Source: a virus
Length of the DNA: 64,000 nt
IMG/VR virus record: IMGVR_UViG_3300018891_000001
Coordinates: 124,001 to 188,000 of that record
Direction: 5' to 3' (one strand)
In this document: one piece after another, positions 25,164-34,288 of the stretch
Position numbering within the stretch: the stretch's first letter is position 1
Layout: every line of letters starts with the position of its first letter
Made by a program: the position numbers and the translations under genes
Notes under the pieces: generated by a model
Told to the model about the DNA's origin: nothing
The model's input: the letters and a program-made list of their open reading frames with translations, nothing else
Databases searched by the model: none

Positions 25164-25679
25164 ATGGAGCTGACAATAGAATATCTAAAATATTATATCA
25201 AAGTGAATCAAGCCTTAAAAAATCAAAATCAATTATTTGTAAAGCTAATGAATACAGATGATCCTATTTTTATTCCATCAAAAAAATATCCAAGCGATGC
25301 CGGATATGATTGTCGGGCTCGAATTGAAGAATCCATTACTTTGCAACCGGGAGAACGAGTTCGTATTCCACTTGGATTTGCTATAAATATTCCATTACAC
25401 TATACAGGCGATTTACGTCCACGAAGCGGATTAACCTGGAATCACGGTATTATGGTAGGATATGGTACAATTGATCCGGGTTATACAGGAGAAGTGATGG
25501 CTACGATTTTTAATTTCAGCCAAGAACCTTTTACCATTCAACCAAAAGACCGTATTGCTCAATTAGTTATTTTGCCAACAATCCATAGCAATGATGAATT
25601 CATTACATTACAACCAGTCAATGAATTAGTAGAACTAGACCGTGGAGACAAAGGACACGGAAGCACAGGAATCCAATAA
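25164..25679 (+). CDS. dut: dUTPase with MEL leader extension
   Basis: The trimeric dUTPase motifs are all present: SDAGYDCRA, PRSGLTWNHG, GTIDPGYTGE, DRIAQLVI and RGDKGHGSTG, including the catalytic Asp in motif 3. It hydrolyses dUTP to dUMP. The core begins at LFVKLMNTDD, so the first 23 residues (MELTIEYLKYYIKVN and on) are an extension carrying the shared leader. ATG 25164 is chosen because AAGAGGG precedes it and the operator lies upstream; an open frame back to 25098 crosses the promoter. Confidence 0.93.
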   Translation: MELTIEYLKYYIKVNQALKNQNQLFVKLMNTDDPIFIPSKKYPSDAGYDCRARIEESITLQPGERVRIPLGFAINIPLHYTGDLRPRSGLTWNHGIMVGYGTIDPGYTGEVMATIFNFSQEPFTIQPKDRIAQLVILPTIHSNDEFITLQPVNELVELDRGDKGHGSTGIQ

Positions 25680-25695
25680 GAAAGAAGTGAGCATC

Positions 25696-25791
25696 ATGAG
25701 TTTTGCGGATTGGATCATAACTATTCTATGGTCTATATGTTTCATAAGAATCTGTATATACATTCAAAATCAAAAAACACCAAAGGAGTGA
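25696..25791 (+). CDS. Small membrane protein
   Basis: The 31-residue product is almost one hydrophobic helix (WIITILWSICFIRICIYI) with a polar tail. GAAGTGAG precedes the ATG. It lies just before the endolysin gene, so a lysis role is conceivable but unsupported. Confidence 0.5.
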   Translation: MSFADWIITILWSICFIRICIYIQNQKTPKE

Positions 25792-25797
25792 AAGAAT

Positions 25798-26877
25798 ATG
25801 GGTTTTCAAATGAAATACCAAATTCAAAAACAATATCTTACTGCACCAAGTAAACGTCGCCCGGGAGTAGCAGTACCAGAAGTTCGATTTATTGTTGCGC
25901 ACGACACCGGAAATCCGGGATCAACAGCAAAAGGAAATATTGGCTATTATGAACGCACTCACAACAGCATAAGTGCATCCGCTCATATCTTTGTTGATGA
26001 CAAAGAAATTATCGAATGTATTCCTTTCCTTACGGGGAAACCGGAGAAGGCATGGCATGTGCTCTATAATGTAACAACCGATAATCAAATGTATGGAGAA
26101 GATGCCAATGATGTAGCACTAGGTGTAGAGCTTTGTTGGGGTCCTGGCATTAACTCTGAGGAAGCTTATAAACGTTACATCTGGGTATTAGCCTATGCTT
26201 GTTATAAGTTTCAATTAGATCCAACAAAAGCCATTGTTGGTCATGACGTACTGGATCCGGGTAGAAAGATTGACCCATCTAATGCACTAAAATATATGGG
26301 CAAAACGTATCAGCAATTCCTAAAAGATGTAGTAAATGAGTATAACCGTTGTGTTGAGAAAACAGTCATCCAACCAGCTAAACCCCTTCAGGAAGATACG
26401 TATACCATTCAACCCGGGGATACATTCTGGAATATTGCTCAACGCATGAAAGATATTACAGTACAAGATTTAATTCGATGGAATCCAACTATTGATCCGT
26501 CTAATTTACAAGTAGGACAAGTCATTTCCCTAAAGCCACCAAAAGAAAAAACGACGAAATCTACAACAAAAACGGATTCAAAAACCAATTCCAAGAAAAC
26601 AGAAACTAAGAAAAATGAAACAAAAAAGAAAATCACACTCCCAAATAAAACCTTAAAACGAGGAGATCGTGGTAACGATGTACTAGCTGTCCAAAAAGCA
26701 TTAGCTTCTCTTTCTTTCTATCCAGATAAAAATGCACCGAACTACGGGTGTGACGGCATATATGGTCCAAAAACAGAAAATGCTGTTTCCCGATTCCAAT
26801 CTGTATACGTTGGAGATGTAGACGGCATTTACGGACCAAAAACAAAAGCAGCTTTAGAGAAGTTGCTCAATAAATAA
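25798..26877 (+). CDS. N-acetylmuramoyl-L-alanine amidase (endolysin)
   Basis: The 359-residue protein has three parts. Residues 1-175 are an Amidase_2 domain with zinc ligands in FIVAHDTG (H35) and GHDVLDPGRKIDP and a substrate region VALGVELCWG. Residues 199-245 are a LysM repeat (YTIQPGDTFWNIAQRM to VGQVISL). After a Lys/Thr-rich linker, residues 285-359 form a PG_binding_1 domain (LKRGDRGNDVLAVQKAL, DGIYGPKTENAV). It cleaves the bond between muramic acid and the stem peptide. There is no signal peptide, so it needs the holin at 7.1 kb. Confidence 0.92.
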   Translation: MGFQMKYQIQKQYLTAPSKRRPGVAVPEVRFIVAHDTGNPGSTAKGNIGYYERTHNSISASAHIFVDDKEIIECIPFLTGKPEKAWHVLYNVTTDNQMYGEDANDVALGVELCWGPGINSEEAYKRYIWVLAYACYKFQLDPTKAIVGHDVLDPGRKIDPSNALKYMGKTYQQFLKDVVNEYNRCVEKTVIQPAKPLQEDTYTIQPGDTFWNIAQRMKDITVQDLIRWNPTIDPSNLQVGQVISLKPPKEKTTKSTTKTDSKTNSKKTETKKNETKKKITLPNKTLKRGDRGNDVLAVQKALASLSFYPDKNAPNYGCDGIYGPKTENAVSRFQSVYVGDVDGIYGPKTKAALEKLLNK

Positions 26878-26900
26878 TACATTAGAAGGAGAAGTGAATC

Positions 26901-26972
26901 ATGGCACTTACTACCCAGGACATTTATATTTCTATCCCCCAAAAACCAAAAGGGGGACGAAAAGGAAAATAG
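26901..26972 (+). CDS. Possible 23-residue peptide
   Basis: ATG 26901 has AAGGAGAAG upstream and encodes MALTTQDIYISIPQKPK with a basic end. Only the ribosome-binding site and placement support it. Confidence 0.35.
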   Translation: MALTTQDIYISIPQKPKGGRKGK

Positions 26973-27017
26973 ATATGGAGGGGAAACCACCCAAATTTCA
27001 TATAAGGTGGATATGAG

Positions 27018-28280
27018 ATGAAAAAAGTCAGAGGAAAAATTAATTGGGAAGCCTATCCTGAAGCTGTTCAGGAAATTTTGCAACTTCGAGAAAAAGGGGA
27101 GAGCTATCCCATTATTGCTAAAATCATCAACAAGAAATTTCAACTCAATGCAAACCATCATATCATTAAACGAGTCTATAACAAGTACATGTTGCAATCC
27201 TTAAAATCTAAGACTCACTCCGCTTCAGAAAGGATTGCCCATGAAAAAGATGAATGGAATGTTTCATACAAAGAAAGTGTAGAAATCAGCGGTGATGGAA
27301 CGCATAGAAGTGATAAATTATTACGCATGTCAGCAGAACAATCAAAAGATGTGAATTACTTATTAGAAGCACATGGATATGATAAAGAAGAATGGGAGCT
27401 TGTATCTGCTCGAAATAATATTTGGAACACATACAGTAAACAAGATGGCATTATGGTGTTATATGCAAGTAAAATCACCGTAAAACCAAAGAATACAAAA
27501 TTCTCGATGGAAAAACTACTTGATTCAATTAAAGAAGTGCCATCTGTATGGATTCCAACCGAACCAGTAGTTTTAGAAGAAAAACGACTTCTAGAGATTC
27601 CTTTCTTTGATGCTCACTTTGGTATTTCTGATTACGAATATTACCGTCAAACACAATATGATACACTGCATATTATCCGATCTCGAAAATGGGAAGAAAT
27701 CTTATTCGTTATTGGACAAGATATGCTGCATAATGATAATTTCCGAGGTCAAACAGCAAACGGAACTCTCATACAAGAAGTCGATATGATTCAGGCATGG
27801 GAAGACTGTAAAAAATTTTATTATCCTCTTATTGAAGAAGCTATCCGACAGGCTCATTCTGTCAAACTTATTTTCTCTAAAGGAAATCATGATGAATCTA
27901 TGGGGTGGGCCTTTGTTCAGTTATTAAAAGAACGATACCCACAAGTAAGTGTAGACGATAGCTTTATAGAGCGAAAAGCCCATGTATTTGGAAAAGTGTT
28001 TATTGGAATCACTCACGGAGATAAAGCACGAAAAAACTTGCATAATTTGTTTCCTGTTGAGTTTCCGGACTTATGGAGTCAAGCTAAAACACGAGAGATT
28101 CATACCGGACACATCCATAAAGAAGATGGCCAAGATATATTCGGCATGATGGTTCGCACTTTATCTACTCGAAATAAAACGGATAAATGGCACAAAGATA
28201 ACGGATTTGTCGGTGCTCATAAACGGTTTATGTTATTTGAATACAATGAGGAAGAATTAAAAAGCATTCACTACGTCTAA
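27018..28280 (+). CDS. Calcineurin-like metallophosphoesterase with N-terminal HTH
   Basis: The 420-residue protein has the ordered metallophosphatase motifs in its C-terminal half: PFFDAHFG (Asp, His), GQDMLHNDN (in place of GDxxD), SKGNHDES, ITHGDK and HTGHIHKE. The first 60 residues (AVQEILQLREKGESYP then IIAKIINKKF) look like a helix-turn-helix. Family members include phosphodiesterases and nucleases such as SbcD; the substrate is unknown. The change of the usual GDxxD to GQDMLHND leaves the metal-bridging Asp present. Confidence 0.82.
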   Translation: MKKVRGKINWEAYPEAVQEILQLREKGESYPIIAKIINKKFQLNANHHIIKRVYNKYMLQSLKSKTHSASERIAHEKDEWNVSYKESVEISGDGTHRSDKLLRMSAEQSKDVNYLLEAHGYDKEEWELVSARNNIWNTYSKQDGIMVLYASKITVKPKNTKFSMEKLLDSIKEVPSVWIPTEPVVLEEKRLLEIPFFDAHFGISDYEYYRQTQYDTLHIIRSRKWEEILFVIGQDMLHNDNFRGQTANGTLIQEVDMIQAWEDCKKFYYPLIEEAIRQAHSVKLIFSKGNHDESMGWAFVQLLKERYPQVSVDDSFIERKAHVFGKVFIGITHGDKARKNLHNLFPVEFPDLWSQAKTREIHTGHIHKEDGQDIFGMMVRTLSTRNKTDKWHKDNGFVGAHKRFMLFEYNEEELKSIHYV

Positions 28281-28292
28281 GGAGGAAGCTAT

Positions 28293-28412
28293 ATGCAATG
28301 CCCTGACTGCTATGAATACTTTACTAAATGTCCATGCTGTGATACGTGGTTTTGTCCAAAATGTGAAATGACAGAAGAAGAATTAGAAGAGAGGGAATTA
28401 GATGAAATTTGA
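28293..28412 (+). CDS. Small Cys-rich zinc-ribbon protein
   Basis: The 39-residue product has nearly perfect knuckles CPDC, CPCC and CPKC then a run of Glu. AAGGAGG lies 7 bp before the ATG. It overlaps the next gene by 11 bp. Likely binds one or two zinc ions; partner unknown. Confidence 0.65.
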   Translation: MQCPDCYEYFTKCPCCDTWFCPKCEMTEEELEERELDEI

Positions 28413-28635
28413 AATCAACATAGGTTGGTCATGGGTTCTTCACAAGGTTCGCCTGGCTTTCCTTGTGGGCATCTTTTATATCCTCTATGTCTATGTCGCA
28501 CCGGTATGGGCGTTTATGTGGATTGCTTACTTTATTCTCAATGACTTATGGGAAATTGTACTAGACCTTGAAACATTAAGAGAGGAGAAAACACAAATAT
28601 GGAAAAATATCTCGCACAGACGCAAGGACTTTTAG
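28402..28635 (+). CDS. Small membrane protein
   Basis: The 77-residue product has two hydrophobic helices (VRLAFLVGIFYILYVYV and FMWIAYFIL) and a charged C-terminal tail. It overlaps both neighbours, indicating coupled translation. Function unknown. Confidence 0.7.
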   Translation: MKFEINIGWSWVLHKVRLAFLVGIFYILYVYVAPVWAFMWIAYFILNDLWEIVLDLETLREEKTQIWKNISHRRKDF

Positions 28636-28838
28636 GACTCTTTGAAGCAACCATGAGTGAAAGCGAACATAAACGAGCCAAAGAAGTAGCTGAAGAAATT
28701 TGGGATGCAATGCGCCCAGTTATTGAGAAGCATAAATTAAACTTGCATGAAACCATGACAGCTGTCCTTACTTGTCATTTAGCCATCATGCAAATAGCGT
28801 GGGAACAAATCAATGAATACAAAAAGGAGATGGAATAA
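28599..28838 (+). CDS. Hypothetical helical protein
   Basis: The 79-residue product starts at ATG 28599 with AGAGGAG upstream, inside the 3' end of the previous gene. It is helical and amphipathic with no motif. It is 5 bp before the guanylate kinase gene. Confidence 0.65.
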   Translation: MEKYLAQTQGLLGLFEATMSESEHKRAKEVAEEIWDAMRPVIEKHKLNLHETMTAVLTCHLAIMQIAWEQINEYKKEME

Positions 28839-28843
28839 TCAAA

Positions 28844-29434
28844 ATGACATCAACTTTACTAACCCATTTGAATAAAATCTTTTGTTTAATGGGACCATCT
28901 GGAGCCGGAAAAGATACTATTGTTCACAGTCTTCCTCTTCCAAGAGTCATCTCTTACCGCACTCGCCCCATTCGAAAAGGCGAAATCGATGGTGTGCATG
29001 GACATTTTATTGATCGTGAAACATTCTTATCCATGGATGAACAACATTTATGGATTGCAAAAACAAAGTATGCCGATCATTTTTATGGCATTACTCAAGG
29101 GGAATTATTAGAGCTAGAAGAAAAGCCAATGATGTATGTCGTTGATTGGGAAGGGGTTGTAACCCTAAAAGAATCCTTTTCCAAAATGGAAGGATATGAT
29201 CCTTCTCAAATTGTAAGCATCTTTATTCATACTCCAAGAGAAGAATTAGAGGCTCGCATGTATAAACAAGGAAGAGGCAAGCAAGAGATTCGTGCCCGAC
29301 TAGATCGAGCAGATCGAGATTATGCTGTCAGCAAAAAATGTGATTATGTGGTAGAAAATCTGAATGGAGAACTACATAAAACCCTATATGAAATTATGAA
29401 AATCATTTTAAAAGAAAGCTTTAAAACCACATAA
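28844..29434 (+). CDS. gmk: Guanylate kinase-like NMP kinase
   Basis: The 196-residue protein has the P-loop GPSGAGKDTI, the GMP-binding segment VISYRTRPIRKGEIDGVHGHF (matching TTRxxRxGEVDGxxYxF) and a lid with RLDRADRDYA. It would phosphorylate GMP and dGMP, supplying dGTP for replication. The usual S-x-x-T-T-R is S-Y-R-T-R here, a mild departure. It belongs with the other nucleotide genes. Confidence 0.88.
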   Translation: MTSTLLTHLNKIFCLMGPSGAGKDTIVHSLPLPRVISYRTRPIRKGEIDGVHGHFIDRETFLSMDEQHLWIAKTKYADHFYGITQGELLELEEKPMMYVVDWEGVVTLKESFSKMEGYDPSQIVSIFIHTPREELEARMYKQGRGKQEIRARLDRADRDYAVSKKCDYVVENLNGELHKTLYEIMKIILKESFKTT

Positions 29435-29447
29435 AGAGGAGTTTCTG

Positions 29448-29657
29448 ATGAAAATAATGAAGCATTTTAAACAGCATCGTAAACATTACCTTATAATGGA
29501 ATTGACCTTTTTTCTCTTCATGATTATTCTAGAGTGGTATCGGCAACAAGAGTACACACTGGTCGCATGGATATGTAGCGTCATTGGAATATTATGCTTA
29601 CTGGATTTGGCCTTACTATATTGGTTATATCCTTGCAAAGAAAATAAGGATAATTAA
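29448..29657 (+). CDS. Small membrane protein
   Basis: The 69-residue product has two hydrophobic helices (LTFFLFMIILEWY and VAWICSVIGILCLLDLALLYWLY) with basic ends. A strong terminator follows at once. Function unknown. Confidence 0.7.
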   Translation: MKIMKHFKQHRKHYLIMELTFFLFMIILEWYRQQEYTLVAWICSVIGILCLLDLALLYWLYPCKENKDN

Positions 29658-29695
29658 GAAACCCCCCACCTTAATTGGTAGGGGGTTTCTTTTTT
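29657..29695 (+). terminator. Strong terminator
   Basis: AGAAACCCCC pairs perfectly with GGGGGTTTCT and is followed by six or more T. It ends the dUTPase-to-gmk unit. Confidence 0.95.
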
Positions 29696-29717
29696 AGTTT
29701 TAGGGTTGTCATTACTG

Positions 29718-29876
29718 TCACAATATATTATATTTATCTAATTTTTCCAATATGTCAATAACATCTTCTTTTTTTATCCCTATTTCTTCTAATTCTTCAA
29801 ATAAAAGTGGGTCACAAGTCTCCAGTTTTTGTTTCCACTCAGGTTCTGGCGTAAACAGCCATGATGAGAAACCCAT
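29718..29876 (-). CDS. Small acidic hypothetical protein
   Basis: The start ATG 29876 has GGAGGTG upstream; an in-frame open stretch back to 29936 crosses the divergent promoter. The 52-residue product is acidic (FEELEEIGIKKEDVIDIL) and may fold as a small helical hairpin. It is the only minus-strand gene in this part and is read divergently from the membrane module. Confidence 0.6.
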   Translation of the reverse strand: MGFSSWLFTPEPEWKQKLETCDPLLFEELEEIGIKKEDVIDILEKLDKYNIL

Positions 29877-29924
29877 AAAAGTTTCACCTCCATTGTCATA
29901 AGACGGGCTACACCTCTCTATATA

Positions 29925-29952
29925 TATAATACACAACTGTAATGCATTTCAT
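29925..29952 (+). promoter_or_regulatory. Promoter of the membrane/FtsK module with operator
   Basis: TATAAT (29925-29930) is followed after 6 bp by CTGTAATGCATTTCAT (29937-29952, 13/16). An AT-rich stretch on the other strand could start the divergent gene. Confidence 0.7.
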
Positions 29953-29977
29953 ACGACAAAAACGGAGGAATACAAAA

Positions 29978-30127
29978 ATGGAAGGCATCGTTCTCTTGGT
30001 AGGTCAGATTGGTGTTGTTTTAGCTGGTTTTATAGGCACAGCTTCCGCCATCAGCTGGTATCACAACGTAGGAGGGAAGAAAAATGACAGATCTAGTAGT
30101 CCGTTGTCAAGCAAGAACGTACGATAA
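29978..30127 (+). CDS. Single-span membrane protein
   Basis: The 49-residue product starts at ATG 29978 after CGGAGG. One hydrophobic helix (GIVLLVGQIGVVLAGFIGTA) is followed by a polar tail that overlaps the next gene by 44 bp. It opens the transfer-like module. Confidence 0.65.
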   Translation: MEGIVLLVGQIGVVLAGFIGTASAISWYHNVGGKKNDRSSSPLSSKNVR

Positions 30128-30635
30128 TCGACTGATTCAAGTTGTTGTATCAGAATCAAAGAAATCTGCAACCATCGATAAGGATGATTATTATACACCT
30201 TTTATTCAAGCAGCGGCAAAGGAGGTGAAACAGTACCCCCTCATTACGCAAAGAAAAATATTTCAACTATTGACAGCCGCACAAATCGGACTCAGTTCTC
30301 TCGTTGTTACCACCGAAGCCCACGCCGAGGAGAGAATCCAATTTCCGATTCTCGAGAAGGCATACGAATTAGATATTCTTCCAAGCGAGATTGTGAATCT
30401 TCTTATTCAGATGATTATCGGGTGCGGGATTCTCGCAGTCGCTTTCGCCATGCTATGCTTCATGATCGCAGGAACGTATGCCATGATCGGACAAGTGGAC
30501 AAAGCACGAACATGGTCTGTCAACATCATCAAAGGACTCGGGCAAGTATTAGTGGGTCCAGCCATTATTCTACTGTTAACAACTTTAGCCGGACTCATAT
30601 TCCGCAATGTTCCCGGCTTAGACATCTTCTTTTAA
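30084..30635 (+). CDS. Membrane protein, VirB2/pilin-like topology
   Basis: The 183-residue protein has a soluble N terminus of about 60 residues. A hydrophobic stretch then ends in TEAHAEER, which resembles a signal-peptidase site. Two further hydrophobic helices follow (LLIQMIIGCGILAVAF and VLVGPAIILLLTTLAGL). That layout recalls small type IV secretion pilin-like proteins, but sequence similarity is not evident to me. It is coupled to the next gene, whose GTG is 2 bp after its stop. Confidence 0.6.
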   Translation: MTDLVVRCQARTYDNRLIQVVVSESKKSATIDKDDYYTPFIQAAAKEVKQYPLITQRKIFQLLTAAQIGLSSLVVTTEAHAEERIQFPILEKAYELDILPSEIVNLLIQMIIGCGILAVAFAMLCFMIAGTYAMIGQVDKARTWSVNIIKGLGQVLVGPAIILLLTTLAGLIFRNVPGLDIFF

Positions 30636-30637
30636 GA

Positions 30638-31672
30638 GTGGGAGTACCGTTTTCTGTCTTATCTCTAAATGCCGTTCCACAAACTGCATCGGCACATACA
30701 TGGTTCAATCCTATTCATTTTATTCCGGGAGCTGAAGAAACACTAAACAAATGGGACATCATCGCCAACCATGTTGTGAATGTCATTGAATGGTTCAAAC
30801 ATTTCCGTGAAAATATCTTACAAGTTTCAGTGGATTTCATGACATGGAGTTTTGAAGCAATTACAAACGTGGTCTTGTTTACACCTGTTATCTTTTTTAA
30901 ATCAGAGTGGTTTTCCAATAACATTCTTATGTTTACTGGACTGTCAGTGGCAATGTCATCTGTTCTTACCATGTTTGAGGGCATAAAACGAATCCTAAAC
31001 AAAAATCACACCAAAATGGATCGCATCTCATGGCGATTTCCACTTGTAATTTTAGGAGCCGGACTTGCACCTTTAGGATTTCAAACCATCTTTTCGATCT
31101 TAAATGAATTGACAGAAATGATTATCAGCATCACCAGAGCCCAAATGAATGAGGGTTTAAAATCAATGGAATTTAGTGAAGCTGCCTTTTATGAGTTTCT
31201 TGCTTTTATTGGTTTTGATATTGCTTTAATTGGTATGATGATTCCTATTTTTCTGCAAAACTTTCGACGGTGGTTTGATATTTTAGCATTAGGGGCTATA
31301 ACTCCAATTGCACTATCTTGTTGGATGTTTAAATCTTATGAGCATTATTTTCGCATATGGTGGGAGCATTTAAAAAAATGTTCACTTGTTCAATTAGTGT
31401 ATGCGGTTTTTCTTTTACTTATTGGAGGGTTAATGTTTGGAGCTAAGCCGCCCGATGATGAAGGAGAACTTTTGATTAAAATGGGAATTGTCATAGGAGG
31501 ATTATGGCGCATGAGCCAACCACCTGCCATTTTACGCCGCTACTTGGATACAGGAACGGACATTAAAGGAATGTGGAAAGGAGCTGGAGATGCTATCACA
31601 CCACATCCACTTCTACGAAAAGGATTCCAATTATTTAAAAAATCATCTACTTCAAGAGGAGGCACAAAATAG
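30638..31672 (+). CDS. Polytopic membrane protein, VirB6/TrbL-like
   Basis: The GTG at 30638 directly follows the previous stop and opens a signal-like segment (VGVPFSVLSLNA then TASAHTWF); longer upstream frames are shadows. The 344-residue product has about six hydrophobic helices between residues 70 and 270. The number and spacing fit VirB6/TrbL-type channel proteins of conjugation systems, an inference from topology. The C-terminal tail is cytoplasmic and basic. Confidence 0.62.
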   Translation: MGVPFSVLSLNAVPQTASAHTWFNPIHFIPGAEETLNKWDIIANHVVNVIEWFKHFRENILQVSVDFMTWSFEAITNVVLFTPVIFFKSEWFSNNILMFTGLSVAMSSVLTMFEGIKRILNKNHTKMDRISWRFPLVILGAGLAPLGFQTIFSILNELTEMIISITRAQMNEGLKSMEFSEAAFYEFLAFIGFDIALIGMMIPIFLQNFRRWFDILALGAITPIALSCWMFKSYEHYFRIWWEHLKKCSLVQLVYAVFLLLIGGLMFGAKPPDDEGELLIKMGIVIGGLWRMSQPPAILRRYLDTGTDIKGMWKGAGDAITPHPLLRKGFQLFKKSSTSRGGTK

Positions 31673-31673
31673 A

Positions 31674-31790
31674 ATGGAAGTATTATTAGTGGCTGGAACC
31701 ATTATGATTATGACCAACACTATGGTGCTGTTAATGTTAGCACCTACTATTTTAAAAGAGGTGAAGCATGGTGCCACTCGGAAATTTTAA
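31674..31790 (+). CDS. Small single-span membrane protein
   Basis: The 38-residue product is one hydrophobic helix (VLLVAGTIMIMTNTMVLLML) and a basic tail. It overlaps the FtsK-like gene by 23 bp. Likely a small subunit of the membrane module. Confidence 0.55.
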   Translation: MEVLLVAGTIMIMTNTMVLLMLAPTILKEVKHGATRKF

Positions 31791-34074
31791 ACGACTCTTT
31801 CAACCTAGTTTAATTCAAAACGAAAAAGACGTATCTTATCATTTGCCTTCTTTATCACGAGCAGAAGCAAAAGCCCTTCTCTCCGCTCCCTTAGCGGGGG
31901 GAGGGGTCTTTGGCCTAGAAGCCCACCAAACAAAAGACCATGAAAGTCTTATTTTTTTTGCTCCGCCTTACTATAAAGTGGAATGGAACCTCGCAGACCG
32001 AGACGCTGTTTTTGAAAATCTTGAAACCTATAAAAAACAAATCACCATCATGCAACTATATACGAGTAAATCCTCATTGTTTCCTCTCTCCATTGAATAT
32101 ACTCAGTCTTTTTGGGAACAGGTTCGGCAATTTGCAGCTGATGATATCGGAATTATTTATCAAATTGTACTTGCATACCGACAAGACCGATGGAAAGAAC
32201 GAATCAAGGAGCAATATCAACTGTATCTAAGTGGAATCCAATCTCCCGCTGATCAAAAATGGGTACGCAGTATTCAAAATCGAATTAATCACTCCTTAGA
32301 TCATCTCTTGCAATGGGAGTTCAAATATGCCCCTATTCCTGAAGTGGAACAGAAACTAAAAGAAAATGGATTTCGATATAGTATTCGGCTCATTCTTTAT
32401 GGCGGTAATCGAGCGAGGCGAAGAAAACTAATACATGAAATACAACAAATTTTACGAACCATGGAGTATATCAATGAATGGAAAGTGAATACCTTTTTTG
32501 CGTTTGACGATATTATTCAGAATATCCAAAAACGCAAGCTCGATAATGTAGGAAAGCAACAAGTCTTATGTGTATCCGAATTGCTGCCATTTCTGATGTC
32601 CGAACATGTAGTGTACATTGAAAAACCGGCCATAAAAAAGGTAACAAAAACAAAGGTAAAAAATCCATTCGATCTCCTGCCGATAGGCAAGAAAATTCAA
32701 CAAGTCGATGGGAGTCAAATAGCTCAAAAATTTGTTTACGCTCTCCAAGAGTTAAAGGTAATTAAAGAAGAAATTGTTGCTAAACGAGTTCAATGTGGGC
32801 CAATCATGATGAAAATCACCTTTGATTTACCGAAGGGGATGCGTCTTTCGGATATAACAAAGAAAAATATGATTGAGGATATTCAGACTCATATGGGAGT
32901 CAAACATCTACAGATCTTACAAGGGGAGGATACGGGAGAATTCGATATTATGTTGCCACAAGAAAAAAGGCAAAAAATCTTTTTACGAGATTATGTGGAT
33001 ACCTCTGAATTTATGGAGTTTGCCGGACAACATCCACTTCCATTCTTTGTAGGGGTGGACGAAATAGGACGCTCCATTTTTCGTTGTCTAAGTGAAATTC
33101 GTCATATTCTTGTAGCAGGAACAACCGGATCCGGCAAAAGCGTGTGGATGAATCAACTTATTCTTACCTTGTTATTAATTCGCAAACCCGATGAACTTCA
33201 ATTTTATATGATTGATCTAAAACAAGTGGAACTCACCTGCTTTCAAGATTTCCCTCATGTGCGAGAAGTCATCACAGATGCGAACAAAGCTATTCACCTA
33301 CTTAGGAAAATCCAAAAAGAGATGGACAGACGTTATCAATTATTTAGTGAAACAGGAGTAAAAAACATTGCCTTGTATAATAGAAAACATCCTCATCAAA
33401 AGCTCCCTTATATTGTGTGCATTATTGATGAATATGCGGAATTAGCATTACGAACGGATAGTATACATGAACTCGTTCAAAGTATGGCACAACTCGCAAG
33501 GGCTGCTGGCATCCACTTGATTATTGCAACCCAAGATCCACGAGTTGAAGTAATCCCAGGAATTATTAAGTCCAACATGCCGGGGAAAATCGGTTTCCGT
33601 TGCTCTAATGGAAACAGTTATCTAACATTTTTAAATACGAAACCACCTTTTAACCTATTAGGAAACGGGGATGGGGTCATGAGCTTTGAGGGGCAAATAG
33701 AGGAGCATATTCGCTTTCAGGGATGTCTGATTATCGATGATCCCAAAAACGAAGGGCTTGAAAGTCAGTTGATTGCACAAATCGCAAGTCATATGGACGA
33801 CTATGAAGGAGTAGATTTACCAGAATTAGAGGAAACAGAAGAAGTGCATATAGAAGAAACAGAGACAGAAATAGACCGACTTAAACGCATTATTGCTCAA
33901 ACAGGGGAAACAAGGGTATCACAACTAAGGGAAATGATGAAAATTAACATCAATCGATTGAATGATTTGATGAGGGAACTCGCAGAAGAAGGGTGGCTGC
34001 AAAAGCCAGAATCCAAACAGCAAGGATACCAATTAATTGCACCAGAAGAGGAATTGGAAAAGTGGAGACAATAA
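31768..34074 (+). CDS. FtsK/SpoIIIE-type DNA translocase
   Basis: The 768-residue protein has Walker A GTTGSGKS (about 451-458), the FtsK text MIDLKQVELTCF, Walker B VCIIDEYAELAL (about 550) and LARAAGIHLIIATQDP with IKSNMPGKIGFR. The C-terminal 60 residues form a winged helix (VSQLREMMKININRLNDLM) like the gamma domain that reads orienting DNA repeats. Unlike host FtsK it has no N-terminal membrane helices. Placed with membrane proteins and the origin, it could pump the element's DNA in conjugation or packaging-like transfer. Confidence 0.85.
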   Translation: MVPLGNFKRLFQPSLIQNEKDVSYHLPSLSRAEAKALLSAPLAGGGVFGLEAHQTKDHESLIFFAPPYYKVEWNLADRDAVFENLETYKKQITIMQLYTSKSSLFPLSIEYTQSFWEQVRQFAADDIGIIYQIVLAYRQDRWKERIKEQYQLYLSGIQSPADQKWVRSIQNRINHSLDHLLQWEFKYAPIPEVEQKLKENGFRYSIRLILYGGNRARRRKLIHEIQQILRTMEYINEWKVNTFFAFDDIIQNIQKRKLDNVGKQQVLCVSELLPFLMSEHVVYIEKPAIKKVTKTKVKNPFDLLPIGKKIQQVDGSQIAQKFVYALQELKVIKEEIVAKRVQCGPIMMKITFDLPKGMRLSDITKKNMIEDIQTHMGVKHLQILQGEDTGEFDIMLPQEKRQKIFLRDYVDTSEFMEFAGQHPLPFFVGVDEIGRSIFRCLSEIRHILVAGTTGSGKSVWMNQLILTLLLIRKPDELQFYMIDLKQVELTCFQDFPHVREVITDANKAIHLLRKIQKEMDRRYQLFSETGVKNIALYNRKHPHQKLPYIVCIIDEYAELALRTDSIHELVQSMAQLARAAGIHLIIATQDPRVEVIPGIIKSNMPGKIGFRCSNGNSYLTFLNTKPPFNLLGNGDGVMSFEGQIEEHIRFQGCLIIDDPKNEGLESQLIAQIASHMDDYEGVDLPELEETEEVHIEETETEIDRLKRIIAQTGETRVSQLREMMKININRLNDLMRELAEEGWLQKPESKQQGYQLIAPEEELEKWRQ

Positions 34075-34087
34075 TCTCCACTTTTTT
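34061..34087 (+). terminator. Terminator overlapping the FtsK stop
   Basis: AGTGGAGA and TCTCCACT form a perfect stem with a 6-nt loop, then six T. The left arm is part of the last codons of the gene. Confidence 0.92.
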
Positions 34088-34238
34088 GTGGTATTTTACA
34101 GAATAGCAAAACTATGATACTATGAAAAGAGAGAGAAAAAACAAAATTCTACAAAAATAGACAGGAAAAAACCCTTTACTTAGGGGGTAAAGGGTTCGAA
34201 AGGTAATATGCGCATATACAATATTCAACTATCTTTAT

Positions 34239-34275
34239 TATAATGCGTATTCCTTTCCCTGTCAAAAAGGAAAGG
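34239..34275 (+). promoter_or_regulatory. Initiator promoter and ribosome-binding-site hairpin
   Basis: TATAAT at 34239-34244 would start the RNA near 34251. Immediately there, CCTTTCC (34252-34258) can pair with GGAAAGG (34269-34275), which is the ribosome-binding site of the initiator gene. This could limit initiator synthesis. A separate 10-bp hairpin (AACCCTTTAC/GTAAAGGGTT) lies upstream at about 34169-34198. Confidence 0.6.
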
Positions 34276-34288
34276 AGATTTTTTTCGA

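Noticed and set aside
30422-30637. Long N-terminal extension of the VirB6-like protein
   Set aside because: It overlaps the previous gene out of frame, is rich in Arg, His and Ser as shadow frames are, and has no start signal.
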